The notes: generated by a model not told the origin, from the letters alone. A stretch of DNA of 64,000 bases from Allomyces macrogynus ATCC 38327 (GCA_000151295.1 GG745333.1:841690-905689); one strand, 5' to 3'; counted from the stretch's first letter, positions 19,386 through 32,992 are shown. Made by a program: numbers and translations.

Positions 19386-22300
19386 ATGGCTGCTCCATCA
19401 CGCCGCCCGCCGCTCCCGCCGCGCCGCGCCACAGTGCTCGCCACCATGGACCTCGACCAGGTCGACTACGTCCATCTTCCCATCGTCGACGCCTTGCTCG
19501 CGCGCTCGCTCCCGCCGCTGCCGCCCAAGGGAACCGCTCAGACCGACCGTGCCCTGCCCGACGAGGCCGTTGTCGTGCTCGACCCGCCGCAAGTCGACGA
19601 TGATGACCAAGAATCGAACGCCAAGAACGACCAGTCTGGCAACGACACCGAAGTCGACGCCCAACCCACCACCACCGTAGCCGACCCGGCCGACGAGGCC
19701 GTGCGTGTCGCGTCGGCGCTCCTCGACCACGCGCTCGACCGCCGGCACTCGCTGCGCCGTATGAACTCAGGCCTGCGCCGCTCTGCACCGGCCCTGCACA
19801 CGCCGCTGCGCACCGCCTCGGAGCCCGCGGCCGCGCACCTCGACACGGTCACGCCCGCGACCGTCGCGCACACGCTCGGCCTGGCCTCGCCGCCGACGCT
19901 GCCTGCCGCGCACCACCCGGGCACGGCCCCCGCCAAGCCGCCGCCACTTTCGGCAGGCGCTGCGGCCGCCATGGCCGAACGTTTGCGCCGTTTGCACGAC
20001 GGCCGCCGCCCGTCCGACTCCGAGTACTCGCTCAGCTCGCTGGGCCCCGCCGCTTGGCCCGCGCAGGCGCGTCACGCTCCGCTCCACGTGTTGTCCGAGT
20101 ACCACACCGTCTACGGCTCCCCCAGCGTCGCCGACCACGCCGCACCAGCTCGCAGACTCGGTGTCGTTCACGCCCGACACCGAGCAGGAATCGATTGCCG
20201 AGCTCGACGGCGACGACGAGAACAGTACCATGGCGACGCCGCGCACGCTCGATCAGCAGCAGCAACAGCAAAACGACGACGACGAGGACACTGGTAACGC
20301 TATCAGCAGCAACGCCGCCCCCGCTGCTCCTACTGCCGCCGCGCCACTGCACCATGCCCCGGCGCCGCCGTCCGCGCAAGAGTCGGAACTCTTTCACCAG
20401 GCGCTCAGTTTGCTCGTGCAGGCCGAGCAGCAGCATCGCGCCAACTCGCTCGGCACGCCCTCGGCCGTGGGCCACAATGATTCCTTTCGTGCCGCCGCCC
20501 CTGCCGCCGAGGACGGCGACGGCCCTGTCGCCGAGCTCGTCGACGACGAGCACCAGCTGGACTTGGCCATGGACGTGGTCGCCAACGAGCCCGAGGAGTC
20601 CAACGACGCGCTCGCCGAAAAGGAACTAGATGATCTCTTTGATGCGGTCACGCTCGAGCATTCCGGCGAACTGGAACCGCCGCAGGACGCGAATGCGCCG
20701 TCCGAAACGCCCGCCAAGTCGGCTCCGACGACCGCGCCGGGCTCTCCCGCCAACCATGCGCTCTTCCAGCAGGCGCTTGGCATGCTGCAGCTGCTCACGG
20801 GCGCGGAAAAAGGGTGCGCCTGTCACGGTGCCGTTTACGACCGCTGCCGACGCGCAGACGGGCCACGAATCGTCCGTGACGGTCGCTGACGAGCAGGGTG
20901 CCGACGAGGACGGTGTTACGGGCCAGGAAAGTGAGGAACCCGCTCCGGCCGAACCTACTGACGCTGACGCCAGCGCCAGTGCATCGGCCATGAGCCAGCT
21001 GCCTTACCTGACTCTGCCCATGGCACCCGCCGTCACCGCCGACTCGCTGACGCGCGGGTCGATCGAGGACCGGCCTGCCGCGGCCAACGAGGGCGACAGC
21101 GACGACAGCGACGACGACGAGAACGCGGCTCCGGGAGTGACCGTGGCCCCGCGGCACTTCCTACCGTTCGTTGGCCAATCGCCCGCGCACACCGGGTCGC
21201 GGTCCGCGACCCCCGTTCAGTCCGAGGGCTTGCCGGCGCTTGGGTCGCTCGCGATGCCACAGGTCGTGCGCCCGCCGCCGGCGTTCCGCCATTCGGTCGC
21301 CGTCTCGGCGTCGGGGCCCACCGTGCCTGTTGCTTACCCACGCCAGGCCATGTCCATGTACGCCGGCCAGCCAGGGTCGGTGCACGCGCAAACGCCCCCG
21401 CAGGCTCAACAGCAGGCGACGGCCGTGCCTGGTGGACCGCTCGCGTACCCGCTGCGCGTGTTCCGTCCGTCGGCCATGGGTGCCAAGCCTCTCACGAAGT
21501 CCGCTCTCACAGAGCAGGCCGACAGTACCAACGTGGAGGTCGCGGCCGAGGACCAGGAGCAGCAGCAGAATGAGAAGCACGAAGCAATGACGCGCGCCAT
21601 GTCGGTCCCCGTCCTGTCGGTTGAGCCCAACGCGACTTTGCCGCAGCAGGACGAGAACCCCGTCGACGAAACCACCGCGTCGCCCATCGACGTGCAGGCG
21701 CCCGAGTTCCCAGACGTGCCAACGCACGACCCGACCGCGGCGCCCACGGCGCGCCCGGGCTCGCTTTTGATGCCCGCGGCCGCACAGGCCATGGGGTCGC
21801 CCTTGGCCGCACCCATCTCAGCGCCCGGCAGCAGCCAAGCGAGTCCGGCGTTCCCGCCGCGGTCGTCGTCGGCGCGTGCGTCGATGATGTTCCCGGCCAA
21901 TTTCTCGATCGGTACGCCCTCGCCCGCCATGTCCCCGGCCACGACGGCCGCGGCTGCTATGCCGATCCTGCACCAGCTGCACTCGCAGCAGCAGCAGGCC
22001 GCGCAGCAGGCCGGACAGCACCCGCGCGCGCAGTCCATGTACGTACCCGGCCACCCGCCGTCTGTTGCGGGAACCATGGGCGGCGCGTGGCCCGCTGGCC
22101 CCGCGGCCGCACCGCGGCCCGTGTCCTTTATCCAGGGCCCGTACGGCCCCGTGGCTGTGCCCGCGAACGCGCCGCCGGTCCCCGTCGCGGCACCTCAAAC
22201 GACCATGGTCATGATCCCTGGCCCGCCCGGATGCCCTCCGATTTACCGTCCCATGGTCCTGGCACCGATGGCCCCGGCGCCCGCAGCCGCGCCCATGATG

Positions 22301-23542
22301 GTCATGGGCGCGAACGGCGTGCCCATGATGCTTGCGCCCACGTACCACCACCAGCCCATGGTGCACGCGCCCGCACGACCTGCGGGACCGACGTTTGCGG
22401 CCCCGTCGGCTGCAGCACTTGCCGCGGACGCGGCTGCGTCGGGCAGCGCACCGGGGACGCCGCATTTGCCAACGAGTCCGGCCATTTCGAGTCTGATTCC
22501 GGCCGCGGCGTACGGTCCGTACGGGTACATGGCGCCGCCACCGGTGGTGCAGGAACACCACGAGCCCGAGCCGGAGCCCGAGCCCGAGCCAGAACCGGTG
22601 GTCACGGACGAGCAGATCGCCGAGCGGCGCGCGCAGGTGGCCAAGAAGGATGCAGCCGGGATGACCGATTTCGCCAAGTGGCTCCTGCGCGCGGCGGCGA
22701 GTTTGCCGGACGGTCCCGGTGTTGCCGAGCGCAAGCACGCGCTCTTTGACGAGGCATTTGTGCTGCTGCACCGCGCGTCCGACGGCGTCGGCGCCTGGCG
22801 GCACGGGTACCCAGAAGCGAGTTTCTTCCTCGCCGAGTGTTTCCGTAAGGGCGCGTTCGGGTCGCCGCGGAATGTGGACAAGGCGTTTGCGCTCTACACG
22901 AAAGCCGCCAAGCAGAACCACGCGCCGTCGATTTACTACCGCGGGCTCGCGTACGAGCTGGGCCACGGGACCAAGGCGTCGGCGTCCAAGGCGCTCGCGC
23001 AGTACCAGGCCGCGGCCACGGCGGGCGTGACCGCCGCCGCACTGAAGTTGGGGGTCGTCTACCAGCGCGGCCTGCTCAAGCAGACGCCCAACGAGGCCAC
23101 CGCGCTCATGTGGCTCAAGCGCGCGGCAGCGGACGCGACGACCGCCGGGTTCGCGACGGCCGAAGTTGGGTCCGCCGAGGCCGCGGCCGCTGCGGGCGCC
23201 GCGCGCAACATCTACGCGCTGCACGCGTGCTACCTGCTCGGCATGTATTACGAGCGGTCAGGCAATGCGCCGTGGGTCGAGGCCTCGGCGAAACAGGACA
23301 AGAAGTCGAAGCGCAAGTCGGCAGCGGTCGGAGAGCCCGCGGATCCCTACAAGGCGTTTGATTATTATGCGGACGGGGCCGAAATGGGGTACGCGCCGGC
23401 CATGTTCCGCGTCGCCATGTGTTGGCGTGATGGGGTTGGGACCCAGCCGAACCAGGACGAGGCGCAGCGGTGGTTTGCGAGGGCGGCCGTGCAGGGGGTG
23501 GCGTCGTTGGCGGATATTGCGAATTTGCCGATTCCGGCGTAG
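19386..23542 (+). CDS. Sel1-repeat protein, Skt5/Chs4-like, with two +1 frame changes
   Basis: A long disordered N-terminal region (about 1000 residues, rich in P, A, Q and acidic stretches) is followed by an EPEPEPEPEPEP linker and then about 300 residues of Sel1 repeats, such as KAFALYTKAAKQNHAPS, ALAQYQAAATAGVTAAALKLG and EAQRWFARAAVQGVAS. This plan matches fungal Skt5/Chs4, activators of chitin synthase, but Sel1 repeats are also found in other adaptors. The frame changes by +1 at the ccccc near 20119-20123 and the aaaaa near 20807-20811. With both discounted it is 1384 aa. Start: 19386 and 19446 both have strong contexts (G or A at -3, G at +4); 19446 (MDLDQVDYV) is the more perfect. No C-terminal CaaX box: the protein ends LPIPA. 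Confidence 0.75.
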
Positions 23543-24970
23543 TGTGGATGGGAATGGTTTTGGGATTTGGTTTGGGTTGAGTTTCATTGGGAAGTTTTTT
23601 TTAGTGCGGTTTCTTGTTTTGGCCGGCCTTCATTGTATTTCTCTTCAACGATGCGCCCATTTTCCTTTCGAATTGATGTTCTTGCCGGCTTGCCCGCCCT
23701 CGTTCCGAAATGCTGAATAGAAACGAAGAGATATTGCTCGACGAACGATGTGGTGTTTTTTCGTCCAACGGTTGAAGAAACTCGTGGTGGTGCTGGTGGT
23801 GCAGACCTGCCAGCCCGCTCGCTCGTCTTCTCTTCCCACCAACGTCCTCAGTCCTTTCTCCCCATCCCCCGATACTCCTCCCCGACACGGCGTTGGCGCT
23901 GCAACATTCGACACTCTTCCACACTCACCCGCCCGTCGGCCGCATCTTTGCTCTTGACACCACTGCTTGCTCGACTTGCTAGCACCATTTCGCAACCTTC
24001 AAACTTCATACTAGATCTGACGACACCGTTTCCTGCGTACTGTTCCCGTTCATTACGCGCCTTCGCGCCGTTCCTGTCCCCTGCCCTCCTCTCCCCCCCT
24101 CCGCCATCGCGACTGCGGGCGCGCCCGTCGCCCTCTTCACCTCTGCGTCCCGTTCCACTGCATCCCCGCTGAACCCATCGTTGACCGCCCCGCCTCGCGC
24201 ACACAGATTTGTCGGCCGATTCGCTCACGACCGGCCGATCGGCTTACTGCACTTGGCTCGCGGCTGAGCTGGTCTTCCGCGAGGTGCGCTTATGTCAGAT
24301 CGGATCTGCAGCCAGACGATCCGCTTCCCTGACGCGTCGCTGACCTGTACTCGGAGCTCGCCGCCCAGATCACCGCCGACTGCACGCTCGGCGATGACAT
24401 TTTCATTCTCGTCAACATCAGCATCGGCAATTCCGGCCACCGGACGCCTTTTTGGTCAGTCGGCAGCGCCCATCATGCGTGCCATCATGCTCGACCCACA
24501 TGACCCTCGGTCGAGGTCGCTTTGGGCCCGTTCGCGGCCACGCTGTACCTGGTTGGTGATGTGAGGGTGCACGTCTTCTTTCCACCACGCCCGGTTGACG
24601 ATGGCCCCACTGCCAACAGTGCCACCAGCGCGAATGAGTGGGAGATGGACAGCATGGCCGTTGCCGACGTGATCGCCAACGAGGGCCATGTGCAGCGCCC
24701 CAAGATTGGCAAGGCGGCCCGGCTGATGCTCAAGGCGCGAACTGACTTGGCAGTGAGCCTGGACAACGGTTCAGTGTCACTGGACATGATTTTCGGCATG
24801 AATGAGCAAGTCGTGCGCATGGAGGCTGAGCTCATGTCATTTCTCGCGCTCAGGGTGCTGCTGCTGAGCGTCAATGTCCCGCTCAAAGTTGGGCTCCCCA
24901 ACACGCATGAGAGCGTTGTTGGGTGATTGCGACAGAAAGCGGTGTTGCCAAAGTTTCTTCCGCCATTGTG
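23543..24970. other. Intergenic stretch with unassigned, broken coding-like segments
   Basis: No gene recognised. Between about 24300 and 24926 the + strand has coding-like segments in more than one frame (for example GDDIFILVNISIG and FAATLYLVGDVRVHVFF) that do not join into one frame with clear splice sites. They could be a decayed gene or an unrecognised multi-exon gene. The first 600 bp hold the 3' flank of the Sel1-repeat gene and nothing else I can support. Confidence 0.3.
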
Positions 24971-25951
24971 ATCAAGGCTGACCAACTGACTGCTCACTCC
25001 AGACCTATCGACGCCTTTAAATCGCCTCCAGTTCAAATCAAACAAAGTAAAATTGATTTGTATTGATGTCGCGCATTGACCCTGCTCCCACAACTGTAAT
25101 AGTGGTCTGGGACACTCTTGCCACGACCTAGCTGCTTCCATTGCTCAGCTCCCAGTGGGCTAGGAAGCTGGGGATTTGTCCTGGACGTAGTGCATAATGG
25201 CTATTACTTCAGGTGATGGAAATATCAGCGGTGGAGTGAGTGAGGAGTGGTGTGTAAAGAACCAATCCAGAATCGCTGATGAACAGCCAAAATGTTCTCA
25301 ATCACCCCTCACCATTCATCCCCCTACTCCGTCTAATCGCTTGCCCAAGTCGCTGATGAATAGTCCACAAATATCAAACACGAGCGCTTCTTCTAAAGCT
25401 ATGTGTGATGACAAGTCCGTCACAAACTGAGCAGTCACACTTGTGGAGAACTTGAGAAACCAGCAGCACATCATCTGTATTGCACCTCGTCTCCTTAGTG
25501 TCCTGGGGGTAGTGCTGCCATGCCATGAACACAAGTTTTTTTTTAGAGTACTGTAGTTCCTTTCAACTGGTCGAAACAAGCATGACCAAAATGCAATCAG
25601 TTGCCAATGGCCCACATTGTCACACTGCATAAGTGCTGGGCAGACTCAGACGACACGCTTGCCAGTTTGATTTCTGCTTTCGAATACTGAGGTCCATCTC
25701 GCGACGGGCCCATGCAAATTTGTCTTTATTCCCCGTTGTCATTTCGCGCTGCACCGATTACTTTGCATTGATCGACCAAGGCTGACTGGGCGCAAGTGGC
25801 GTGTGTGATCTCCCGCTCATTGACATCAACCGCGTCCTGTACCTGCACCAGTCGACCCGTCTCGTGGAATAAAAGCCAGATATTGAAACGATTCCAGTGG
25901 TCGCTGATATTTGGGGGCAATCGCAAACGGCAAACGGCCAACAGCCAACGG
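24971..25951. other. AT-richer, gene-poor island
   Basis: Visibly lower GC than the surrounding genes, with frequent stops in all frames. It contains the retroelement fragment annotated separately and otherwise nothing recognisable. It ends at the DNA2 stop codon. Confidence 0.5.
25316..25640 (-). mobile_element. Decayed Ty3/gypsy pol fragment (RT/RNase H junction)
   Basis: The - strand encodes WQLIAFWSCLFRPVERNYST, which matches the conserved start of the RNase H-like domain of Ty3/gypsy polyproteins (usual form: PIAFxSRxLxPAERNYS followed by KEL). After that point the frame must shift to follow the family and similarity fades within about 20 residues. No LTRs, primer-binding site or other pol domains were seen nearby, so this is a short relic. 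Confidence 0.55.
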
Positions 25952-28900
25952 TCACATGGTCACCATCCACTGCCGCTCGTGCAAAAAGTCGAGAAACGCT
26001 GACCACAAGAGCGAGTGCTGCAGCGTGCTGGCGCACCCTATCAGAATGAGCTTGGCGCGCGCGCGCGTGAACGCCACGTTGATGCGCTTCCAGTCGCGGA
26101 GGAGGTCGCCAACCTGTAACAACATCACATCGGTCCAGTCAAAAGAAAGAGTGAGCGCTGGCATCCTGTTGGTGAAGAAGCGCCGAGCACGACGGGTGCC
26201 AAGAGGCAAACGAAACGTACATGGCCGTGTTGGTTGCTTCGTACGAGCGAAACGATGATCACTTTCTTGTCACGCCCCTGGTACTGGTCAATTGTGCAGC
26301 ACTCGACGTCGGCCGCCGCTATGGCCACGGACGCGGACATGAAAATCCCCAGGTCTTCGTCCTCGATCAGCTTGTCCTCGGCGGCACTTGGCGTCGACCC
26401 GGTGCCGCCTCCCGTCTTGGACCGCAGTGGCGACGAAAACATGGACGAGGGGCCATTGCCGGCGGCACCCGCGGGGCCCGCGCTGCTACGCGCTGACGCG
26501 GCCAGATCCGCGAGCGCCGCGCGAATCAGGCCAAGCTGCGCGCGGTACGGCGTGATGATGCCGATATCGTCGGGTGCGACGCCGTGCGCGAGCAGGCACG
26601 CGGTCAAATGCCGCACCATTTCGACCTGTGTCACGTTCACGATCCCGCCCACTCCTGGGCCCTCGGTCGTGTTATTGCTGTTGTTGTTGATTGGTGCGTC
26701 GGTTGGATTGCGCGCCGCCAACGCCGCTGTCGTGCTCGTCATCGTCGTAGACGCGACCAAATCGGTCTCGGGCGCATTCGCCGTGGCCACAAAGTTGACC
26801 GACGGCCCGACGAGCACCTGCCGAATCCACGCCGGAATAGCACTCGACTGCGGCGCCAGCACGAGCCGCTGCCGCGCCACGGCCTCGGACCCGCACTGCA
26901 ACCGCATGTGGTATGTGGCAAAGTTGACGAGCGTCATAATCTCGTCGTTCATACGGTACTGCACGTCGAGCGACACGGCCGCGCGCGGGTAGGCCTCGAG
27001 CAGGTGCTCAAACAGTGACACGCCCAAACCACCGTCGACGGCCTCGGGGCTGCGCACAACCGGCGCGAGCTGATGGTGGTCGCCGACGAGCAAGAACCGG
27101 TCGGCAAGCGACAGTGGGCCCAGCGCAATCGGCAACGCAATCTGGCTCGCCTCGTCGACGATGCACACGTCAAAGTGTCGCCGCTCCAAGTGCCGGTGCT
27201 CGTTCATGTGCTCGCCCCCAACCGACGGCGGACCGCCCTTGACTTCTTGCAGCAGCGGGTGGTACGTGCTCAGACACGTCGTGGCCACAATCTTTGCGGC
27301 ATCCACGGCCGCGGCCACGTCCTCGGGCCGCTTCAAGTGGCCGACCGTTGCGTCAACGAGCGACGGGTGCACGCGATCCACGGCGCCGAGGCGCAGAAAC
27401 GGCGTCGTCGGCGAGACCTCCCGCAGCTTGATCAGTACCGTGTCGACGGCCGAGTGCGTGTGCGACGTGAGCAGTACACGCTTGCCGTGCCGCACGAGCT
27501 GCGCGAGCATGTGCGCGAGCGTGAAACTCTTGCCCGTGCCCGGCATCCCGACCACGAGCGCATAGTCGCGCGCCGCAAACGCCTGCGCGATCACGGCGCG
27601 TTGTGATGCATTCAGATCGTGAATGTCGTTGATCGAGGCCGGGATCCGCTCCGGCTTGGTCTGGAATCGTGGCGGTTCCAAGTCGACAATCAGGTCGCGC
27701 AACCTCGAGGTCGCGCTGGTAAAAAGCGAAAACAAGTTGAGCCGCATCGTCGCTGATGACACGTTTTGCAGGTCGTGCAAGTCGACGCGGAACAGCTCCG
27801 TCTCGCCCACGACCGGGTCGGCGAGCAGCGGTCGGTCGATTCGCACGGCCACAAAATTCGGGCCCATGCCGTGCACCCAACCCTGCGCGAGCCCGTACGG
27901 CCCGCCCTCGCGGCTCAGGATCACCATGTCCCCCACGTTGAACGGCGGCACTGGTTTCTTGGCAATCACGCTTACCTGCGTAAGCCGCAGCGCCGCGTCA
28001 ACTTCGGCGAGTTGTGGATGCGGCACGGGCGGTGGCGGCGCTTGGTACTGGTGCTGCGGTAATCGGCGGAACCGCACGAGAAACTTGGCCGCGAGCGCCG
28101 AGTTCATCTCGCCGTGCTGGTTGGGCATTGGCGCGCACTGCACGAGCGTCAGCCGCGCCATACACCCCGTTTGGTCCGGGTTGTCGTGCGGCTCAATCAC
28201 GCGGTTCCAGACGCGCGCACGGCGCTCCCCCTCGACAGCCTCCTCGAGCGTAATCAGCCGCGTCCATTTGCGCAAGAACGCCATGTGCTCGGCCGACAGG
28301 TGGCCCGTCTTTTCGTTCCACAGCTTCTTTTCGAGCCCTGCCGAGTCGTGGTGCCCGTCCTCCAAGCTGCGGTGCGCAACCATGCACTGGTCGAGACTGA
28401 AGCACCGCGAGCATGCCGCGGCGTGACCCGGACCCAGGACGGGCGGCAGCGACTGCATGTTGCGCAATGCCGACGCGAACCCGTTGCGGAGGTTTATGAG
28501 GTCGCGTACTTCGCGGAACGGCTGCGGAATAACCGACATGTCGCTCGTTGACGAGTTGAAGAGCATTCCCCCAACGGGCAGCACCTCCGTGTCGGCGTAC
28601 ACGTCGCGCAAGAGGAGCGAGTAGAAGAGCGTCTGCGCACGGTGCGATAGGACACGCGCCTTCCCCGTCTTGATTTCGAGCGGCGCCAGGCCGCGTACCG
28701 TGCCGGTGCCCGTGGGCCAGTCGACGGGGTCCGACCGCGTGTGCGTGAGTCCACGTTGCGCGGGTGCACGGCCGCGTCCCGATCCATGAGCGCCCGGGGA
28801 CGGCATCGTCTGCGATCGTAGTGCGGCCAACCGCCCCTGTCCACCGACTGCACCGCCCGCGGGACCACCGTGCTTGCGCACAAACGGCGGTTTCGGCGCC

Positions 28901-30950
28901 GCATGCAACCGAACCGTCGCGTCAATCTTGCCCTTGAGCCCAAACGTCGGGCTCCAAATGCTCTCCTCGACATCGACCACGTCCTCGATGTCGGCTTGGA
29001 GCGGATTCGTCGGAACGGCGTTGCGATTGACCGGTGGAGAAGCCGCGCGCGCCATGGCCAAGTACGGATCGACAAACCCTTGCACAAAACTGTCGCGCAC
29101 ACTCATCAGGTGCTCGCGCGCCGACGCCGTGGTCATGCCGACAGCATAAAGCTCGACGGAGCGTTTTTGGATCGCTTCCTCACACGCGCGCTCCACTTGC
29201 GCGGCAAACGACGGATCTGCCGCGCGCGGGCCCGCCAATGCCGGTAACCGTGCCTCGTCAATCTGCAACAGAATCAACTGCAAAAAATCGTGCGTCAAAG
29301 TGCCGAGAATTTGCGCCGCGTTGATATCGCGGCGACGGATCCGGTCCTTAAGCACCGACCGCCGCAGGCACGTGTGCAGTTCCGACGCTGATGAGCCTGG
29401 GACTAGCGTGTCCGGGTGCACAATGAGGAAATTCTGGTTGGCGTCGACGACGAACGGCGTCCCGTTGGGGACCTCGGGCACGGTTGGCGGGAACGTGATT
29501 CCGTCGTGGTCGCTGCGCGCGTAGACAACGTGCACAATGTCGCCCGGATCCAAGTGCGTCTCCCACCACTGGTCGCGCAAGCAGATCTGTTCCAGGTCGG
29601 CCATTTGCGGGAGCCGCAGCGCGTAGACGATCGCCTCTCGTCGTTCGCGCGACACGTCCATGTAGACAACCGTGAACCGGTGCAGCGGGATCGGGTTCTG
29701 CCGTCGTGTGCGCGCAGGGTTCCTCAGGCGCCGCGCTTGTGTCGTGGCCGAGTAGGAGGCGGCACCGACGGCGTGCGGGGCCTTGGTGCGCGGCGGCGGC
29801 GGACGGCGGCGGCATCATATCAAACTCGCTCGTCGCTGTGGTCGCCGCGATCATGCTACGTGGCGGAGGCGGTGGTGGAGCAAAGGCGGCTGGCGGCGGG
29901 ATTGGCGCGTGCGCGGCCTCGACCTTGTTGAGCGCCTCGTCGATCAGGTGGGCATTGGCCGACCAGAACCCATCGTCGTCGTCATCGTCCGAGGCCCACG
30001 GATCCGATTCGGCAGGCTTGATCCCGGGATTCGGGTCGGCGGGGCCGAGGTCGTACTCGTGGTCGTCGAGGGCAAGATGCATAACCGGCGGGACGGGCAC
30101 AAGCGTGTTCGCTGCCAAGCCAGCCGGAATGAGGCCGGCAAGCTCGCGTTGCAGCTGCACGACAGCCTTCAGATCTCGCGCCTTCGAGTGGGAGCGATTC
30201 GCGACGAGGGTCGTCGAGTGCGATCGGCTCAAAATGCCCTGGCCTGCAGGTCGTGAACTGGAAATTGATTCTTCGCTGCGGAATCGCTTGAGCGGCGGCT
30301 GGTCCTTGCCCGAGGCCAGGAGCTGCTGCTATCAACGCAACGAACAATCGTGGTCAGGACTCACTCGTGCAATTCTTGCTTGCACAACGGCGCTTATCCA
30401 ACGGAACACCAATGTATTGGGTAAATACCTTGAGCGGGACACGCTGCGGTCGAAACGCCTTGCCGTCACCCAACCCGCCGTCATGCACGTCATCCCGCGT
30501 CTCGTCCTCGTCCACAGCCTCTTTCTTGACATGCTCCTGGCCCGTCAACGGACTGCTCTCCCACGTGACCAGATCCGTAATCGACGAGCTGGGCCGGCGC
30601 GACGGCGTCTCTTCAAAGTAATTGACGAGTCCCGGCTTGTTGCGATTGCCCGACCGTGATCCGGGCGTCCGCAGCCCCGCGCGAGTTCGCGACGGCGTTG
30701 TGCGCGAGGAACGCTGCGGAGTCGGCGGGGTGGCCGTGGCGACGGGGGGTGGTGGTCGCGCACGCGGCAGCGCAGCGAATCCATGATCGCGAGCGGCTTC
30801 GGACGACTGCTGCAGCCAGGAACGAAGCGTTTGGGCGGTGTTGCCCGTGCTGGTGCTGCCCGGTGCAGGCGGCGGAGCGCTGGAATTGCCGATGCCGGAT
30901 GCGGGATCAGGTGCGCCGGGTGCTGGGCGAGCGCGCTTGCGCCGGTCCAT
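25952..30950 (-). CDS. DNA2: DNA2 nuclease/helicase, with one frame change
   Basis: Acts in Okazaki-fragment flap processing and double-strand-break end resection. Exons 30429-30950, 26221-30328 and 25952-26113; introns 30329-30428 and 26114-26220 join in phase (..PLK|QQLL and ..QHGH|VGDLL). Seen: a disordered N-terminus; Dna2 RecB/Cas4-like nuclease with [34 protein letters not shown] and the Fe-S cysteines [10 protein letters not shown]; then an SF1 helicase with [56 protein letters not shown] and [10 protein letters not shown]. The whole set is intact. The frame changes by +1 near 29777-29787; discounting that base gives 1596 aa. It is divergent from the Tlg2-like gene. Confidence 0.95.
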
Positions 30951-31524
30951 GGGAATCGTTGGTGGTCGAGGGATGACTGGTCAGGCAGGCAGGGCCTCTT
31001 CTGGCAGACGGTTGCTTGGCGCCGGCGCTCGAGCAAACCGGAGCAATAAGAGTGCGCCCAGTGGTAGGCAACAGCTGCAGCGTGCGCGGTGCAAGCTGGT
31101 CCGCCGCGGTGGCGCTGTTGCCGTCGTCGTGTCGATGGCAGTGCTGCACCGACAATACGAGCACGACGACAAGCGGAGGGCGACCACGTCAATCAATAAT
31201 CAACATTGATTATGCCCATTTGACATCAAATGAACGCAAATGAACGCAAATGAGCGCGATCATTCATCCCTAACGTAACGTGGCGAACCGCACTGCTTCG
31301 AGTGCGAGCATGCTTCCAGTTGCTTCGAACGCTCGCAACGGTCGAAGCAAGCTGCAACGGCGTCGTCGACATTCCACGAGCACCGGCGCCAACGCCACCA
31401 GCGCGCCCTCAACTCGCTGCAATCGCGACGGCGCGACTGGAACCGCCTGTGGTCGGTCGGCCCTGTTCTTTCGCGCTCAACCCGCAATTCTCCAGCATCC
31501 CGAGCCTCGACCCTCAGCCCAACG
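30951..31524. promoter_or_regulatory. Divergent promoter interval, DNA2 / TLG2
   Basis: 574 bp. Contains a short direct repeat, aaatgaacgc/aaatgagcgc in three copies, at about 31228-31257. No other gene supported; open frames here are G/C-driven. Confidence 0.4.
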
Positions 31525-32722
31525 ATGGCGACACGCTCCCGCACCGCACTCTTCGTGCAATGCCGACACCAAGCACGCGCCGACGCGGCAAGCAGCAGCA
31601 GTCATCGTGCCGCGCCACTCGAAAAGCAGCGCCTCATCTTCCGCGACGACTCGGCCGTCGCCAACGACAATGACCACGACCACTTGGCGCTCGACATGCC
31701 CATGCCAACACTTCCGCCGGCGTGGGTCGACATCGTCGACGACGTGGACGAGACCATGGGCCGGATCCAACACGCAAGTATGTGGTCCATGCGGAGCTTA
31801 CTCGGCGAGATCGCGTTCTCACGCCCCAAATTCTTCCATCTCCGCCAGTGACCTACCTCGACGGCCTGCACAAGCGGCACCTGCTCCCGGGCTTCGCAGA
31901 CGACGACGATGACGACGGCACGGGACCCGGCGGCGGCACCGGTGGTGGAGGCCCCACCGTCATGCACATTGAGGCCACAACGCAGAACATCATGGCGATG
32001 CTGCAAACGTGCTCGCGGCACATCAAGGCGCTCGAGCGCGACTACGTCCCGACGGCATCACCCGACGGCGCACCACCGACGTACCAGGCGTCGCAAGTGC
32101 ACAAGAACGCGGCGCGACGGCTCGCTACACAGGTGGCCGACCTCTCGTCGCAGTTTCGCGCCGCACAGGCGAATTACTTGACGCGTCCGTACTGGGCGGA
32201 CTTGATTGAGCGCGTGTGTGCCCGCGTGGTGATCCCAATAATAACCCTGCTTTTGCGTGACGCGCTCTCATTTTCCTTTGCACAGGGTTGAAATCCAGGT
32301 CGGCGGCCGCGACTCCGCTCTTTTCCCTCTCCGACACGGACGACGCCGACGACGTCCCCTTGACCACCAACTCCTCCTCACCCGCGATCCCCGGCGCATC
32401 ACTCGCCACCGTCTCTGCGACCGACACGACCGCTGCCCTGATCGCCGACCGCGATCGTGAAGTGTCCGCACTCGTGCAGAACCTGGCCGACCTAGCCACG
32501 GTCTTCCGCGACATGCAGACGCTGGTCGTGGACCAAGGCACGCTCGTTGACCGCATCGACTACCACCTGGATATGGCGGCCAACCACGTCGACCGCGGTA
32601 ATGTGGAGCTGGATCGCGCAATACGGTATCAGGCGTCGGCGACCAAGATTCGCGCGATTTATTTGCTGGTCTTGGCAATTGTCGCCGTGATGCTGATTGG
32701 GATCTTCAGGCAGAGGGGATGA
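31525..32722 (+). CDS. TLG2: Syntaxin-16/Tlg2 family t-SNARE
   Basis: Qa-SNARE for endosome-to-TGN fusion. Exons 31525-31777, 31849-32184 and 32286-32722 (341 aa); introns 31778-31848 and 32185-32285 join as ..IQHA|MTYLDG and ..NYLT|RLKSR. Seen: PPAWVDIVDDVDETMGRIQ and LHKRHLLPGF, both characteristic of the Tlg2/Syx16 group; an Habc-like helical region; the SNARE helix with DREVSALVQNLADLATVF and VVDQGTLVDRIDYHLD, holding the central ionic-layer Gln; and a C-terminal membrane anchor IYLLVLAIVAVMLIGIF with only a few residues after it. The ATG at 31525 fits the family N-terminus. Confidence 0.93.
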
Positions 32723-32992
32723 GGAGAAGGCAAATCCGTTGTAAATACATTGTTCTCGTGGGCCCAATGGTTTTTCTGGGCCCGACAAGGAGCGCACTCA
32801 AAATCAACCAAACGATTGCGACAGAAAACACGTCTGCAAAAGCCAACGTTTGTCTAAGGGAGCCTCCAACAGCACGGTGCCGGAGAACCGAATCCAACCA
32901 AGCCCGAACGGAAACGGGGACAAAAAATATAAACAAGAACCCGTTTCCCCTCTCTCTCCATTCCCTGCCTCCTCCTCCCTCCACCCAACAAC

